Assembly (NCBI RefSeq): GCF_933208495.1 | Contig: NZ_CAKOET010000005.1 | Coordinates: 1-64,000, forward strand | Length of the DNA: 64,000 bases | Source of the DNA: Convivina praedatoris | GTDB lineage: Bacteria; Bacillota; Bacilli; Lactobacillales; Lactobacillaceae | Direction: 5' to 3' | Shown: positions 62,233-64,000 of the stretch, piece after piece | Layout: every line of letters begins with the position of its first letter | How positions within the stretch are numbered: the first letter of the stretch is position 1 | The notes under the pieces: model-generated | What the model saw: only the letters and a program-made list of their open reading frames with translations | What the model was told of the DNA's origin: nothing | Database searches by the model: none | Position numbers and translations under genes: made by a program

Positions 62233-64000
62233 ATGAGTAAAAAAATTAAGCGTCTATCCAATCGAAGAGTGTCAAAAAATGCCAAATTTTTTGGTTTTTT
62301 TCTGTTGATTGCGACTGGATTGCTAATTTTGATTATGGGTTTACGTTTGTTACAAATCGCTACCTTAAAACGAGTGAATTCACATAATTTAACCACGGCG
62401 ACCCGTCAGGCCTTTATGCAAGAGCAAATGGTAACTGCTACTCGGGGACGTGTTTTTTCGACTGATGGCGAAGTTTTAGCGGATAACAGCACTGTTTATG
62501 ATTTGTATGCCGTCTTAGATAAAAATCAATTTGATGGTAAGAAACCAAAGTATGTTCAAGATAAAAAAGAAACTGCTAAAAAATTAAGCTCAGTGATTGA
62601 TTTATCTGAGGATGATATTTTAAAACGCTTGGATAGTAACAAACTACAGGTTGAATTTGGTACAGCCGGTAAGGGGTTAGACATTGACCAATACAATAAA
62701 ATTAAGGCGATGAAATTAGCCGGAGTTGGCTTCATCCCCCAGCCGGCTCGTTATTACCCTAATAATCGGATGGCTTCACATATTATTGGTTTAACCAATT
62801 CGATTACGAATGCCTTTGGTAAAAATACTCTGAATGGTATTTTAGGGATTGAAGACACTCGGAATAAAAGTTTAAAGGGTAAGGATGGCGTTAAGGATTA
62901 TCTGGGGAATCAGGTCTCACAAGGACAAAATCAAGTTAAAAACGGCGATAATGTTACCCTGACTTTGGATGAAAAGTTACAAACTACTTTGGAAAATCGA
63001 ATGGATGTTATGTTTGATGGCACCAAAGCCAAGTCTGCGATGGCGGTTTTGATGGATAGTAAGACAGGTAAGATTTTAGCAGCTACTCAGCGCCCAAATT
63101 TTGATCCTAATTCGCAAGATGGCTTAAAAGATAACTGGGTTAATTTGTTAAATCAATCCACCTTTGAACCAGGGTCGACAATGAAAACAATCACCCTAGC
63201 TGCTGCCATCCAAGAAGGTAAATGGCATCCAAATGATACCTACCAATCAGGAAGTTTGAACATTGACGGCGGTCGAATTGTCGATGCTTTCGGGCAAAAT
63301 GAAGGTGTGCTAACCTATCGAGAAGGTTATTGGCGCTCTTCGAATGTGGCCTTTGCGCACGTTGAACAAGCTTTAGGGGCGACGATATGGAAAAAATATA
63401 TCGATCGGTTCCATTTCTTAGAGCCGACGCATTCAGATTTACCCAATGAAGCGAGTGGATCAATTTCCTTCCAACAAGCCATTGACCAAGCCAATACCGC
63501 CTACGGGCAGGCAATTAATGTGACCACTTTACAACTATTGCAAGCGTATAGTGCAATTGCCAATAACGGTAAAGAGGTAAAACCATATTTGGTTGAGAAA
63601 GTGACCGATTCTAAGACTGGTAAAACCTTATATCAAGGCAAAACTACAACTGTGGGGCAGCCGATAACTGCTGCCACTGCTAAAGAAGTTCGTAAATATA
63701 TGACAGATGTCGTTAATCAGGAAACTGGAACAGCCAAGCAGTATGATTTGCGCGATGCCGGTTACCAAATTTCGGCCAAGACCGGAACGGCTCAAATTTC
63801 AGAAAATGGACGTTACTTAGATGGATTGAATAATGATATTCATTCGGTCATGACGATTGTGCCAGAAGAAAATCCGCGATTCATTATGTATGTAGCGGTC
63901 CGCCAGCCTAAAGTTTTCCCTGATCCTAATATTCAGCTCACGCTAAATAAAGTTTTCCGTCCGGTCATGCTCCAGGCTTTGAATGATAGCAAGAGTGCGG
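62233..64000 (+). CDS. pbp2B: penicillin-binding protein 2B-like transpeptidase, cut by window end
   Basis: Division-specific transpeptidase (FtsI/Pbp2B). The ATG at 62233 is 5 bases after ftsL; 589 codons are visible and the gene runs on past 64000. Membrane helix about residues 20-45. Dimerisation domain with RGRVFSTDGEVLADN. Catalytic motifs SxxK as STMK with Ser315, SSN at 369-371, KTGT at 516-519. PASTA domains may follow outside the window. There is no clear Shine-Dalgarno site before the ATG. Confidence 0.95.
   Translation, partial: MSKKIKRLSNRRVSKNAKFFGFFLLIATGLLILIMGLRLLQIATLKRVNSHNLTTATRQAFMQEQMVTATRGRVFSTDGEVLADNSTVYDLYAVLDKNQFDGKKPKYVQDKKETAKKLSSVIDLSEDDILKRLDSNKLQVEFGTAGKGLDIDQYNKIKAMKLAGVGFIPQPARYYPNNRMASHIIGLTNSITNAFGKNTLNGILGIEDTRNKSLKGKDGVKDYLGNQVSQGQNQVKNGDNVTLTLDEKLQTTLENRMDVMFDGTKAKSAMAVLMDSKTGKILAATQRPNFDPNSQDGLKDNWVNLLNQSTFEPGSTMKTITLAAAIQEGKWHPNDTYQSGSLNIDGGRIVDAFGQNEGVLTYREGYWRSSNVAFAHVEQALGATIWKKYIDRFHFLEPTHSDLPNEASGSISFQQAIDQANTAYGQAINVTTLQLLQAYSAIANNGKEVKPYLVEKVTDSKTGKTLYQGKTTTVGQPITAATAKEVRKYMTDVVNQETGTAKQYDLRDAGYQISAKTGTAQISENGRYLDGLNNDIHSVMTIVPEENPRFIMYVAVRQPKVFPDPNIQLTLNKVFRPVMLQALNDSKSA

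Noticed and set aside
1-64000. Insertion sequences, integrases, toxin-antitoxin or defence genes
   Set aside because: None recognised on either strand; all sizeable frames belong to housekeeping families.

Overview
The window is about 40% G+C low-GC Gram-positive chromosome with Shine-Dalgarno-led genes, mostly co-oriented on the plus strand. Gene content (mecA, hprK, DUF3042, DUF4044, PASTA kinase, PepV, YslB-like protein) points to Lactobacillaceae. A mannitol 2-dehydrogenase of the Leuconostoc type, together with MreBCD/RodZ (a rod or ovoid cell), suggests a heterofermentative member of the Weissella/Leuconostoc branch. The genus is an inference.

Layout. 1-3830: end of a 5S rRNA gene, mecA, a degenerate rhodanese, a DUF3042 gene, miaA, a small unknown ORF and mreB. 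3901-5285: mreC and mreD. 5289-7783: a T-box leader whose specifier I read as histidine, controlling a three-gene polar amino-acid ABC transporter. 7818-13098: paired M16 peptidases, rodZ, pgsA, and recA with a LexA box. 13236-18256: phosphate ABC transporter (pstS-C-A-B-B) and phoU. 18385-22612: YvlD-like membrane protein, hprK, gpsA, galU, trxB. 22664-24840 (minus strand): mannitol dehydrogenase, a YczE/YitT-like membrane protein and a VOC protein. 25112-31489: UDG-like protein, phosphoglucomutase, rplS with a leader, dinB, nrnA, a DEAD-box helicase. 31522-38139: YslB-like protein (minus), racE, rdgB, a phosphodiesterase, ruvB, queA, tsaE, GNAT, an exonuclease. 38172-39833 (minus): exonuclease III and NAD(P)HX dehydratase. 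39955-46923: pepV, tig, clpX, engB, msrA, msrB, a NadR-like gene. 46997-59609: priA, fmt, rsmB, stp, prkC, rsgA, rpe, thiN, trx, rpmB, asp23, fakA. 59685-64000: a DUF4044 gene (minus), a DUF3397 gene, then the division cluster mraZ, rsmH, ftsL and a pbp2B gene cut by the window end.

Most of the window is core housekeeping DNA: cell shape and division, translation, DNA repair, phosphate and histidine uptake, protein quality control. I see no insertion sequence, prophage, CRISPR array or defence system. The most interesting signals are: (1) both substrate-binding proteins lack a lipobox and carry an uncleaved membrane anchor, while lgt is absent from its usual place between hprK and gpsA; (2) several housekeeping genes (tsaE, rsgA, racE, perhaps ruvB) have a -10 box so close to the start codon that their mRNAs should be leaderless or nearly so; (3) the PASTA kinase has a helix-turn-helix-like segment just before its membrane helix; (4) the T-box reads as histidine; (5) a mannitol-metabolism operon has an inverted repeat over its promoter.
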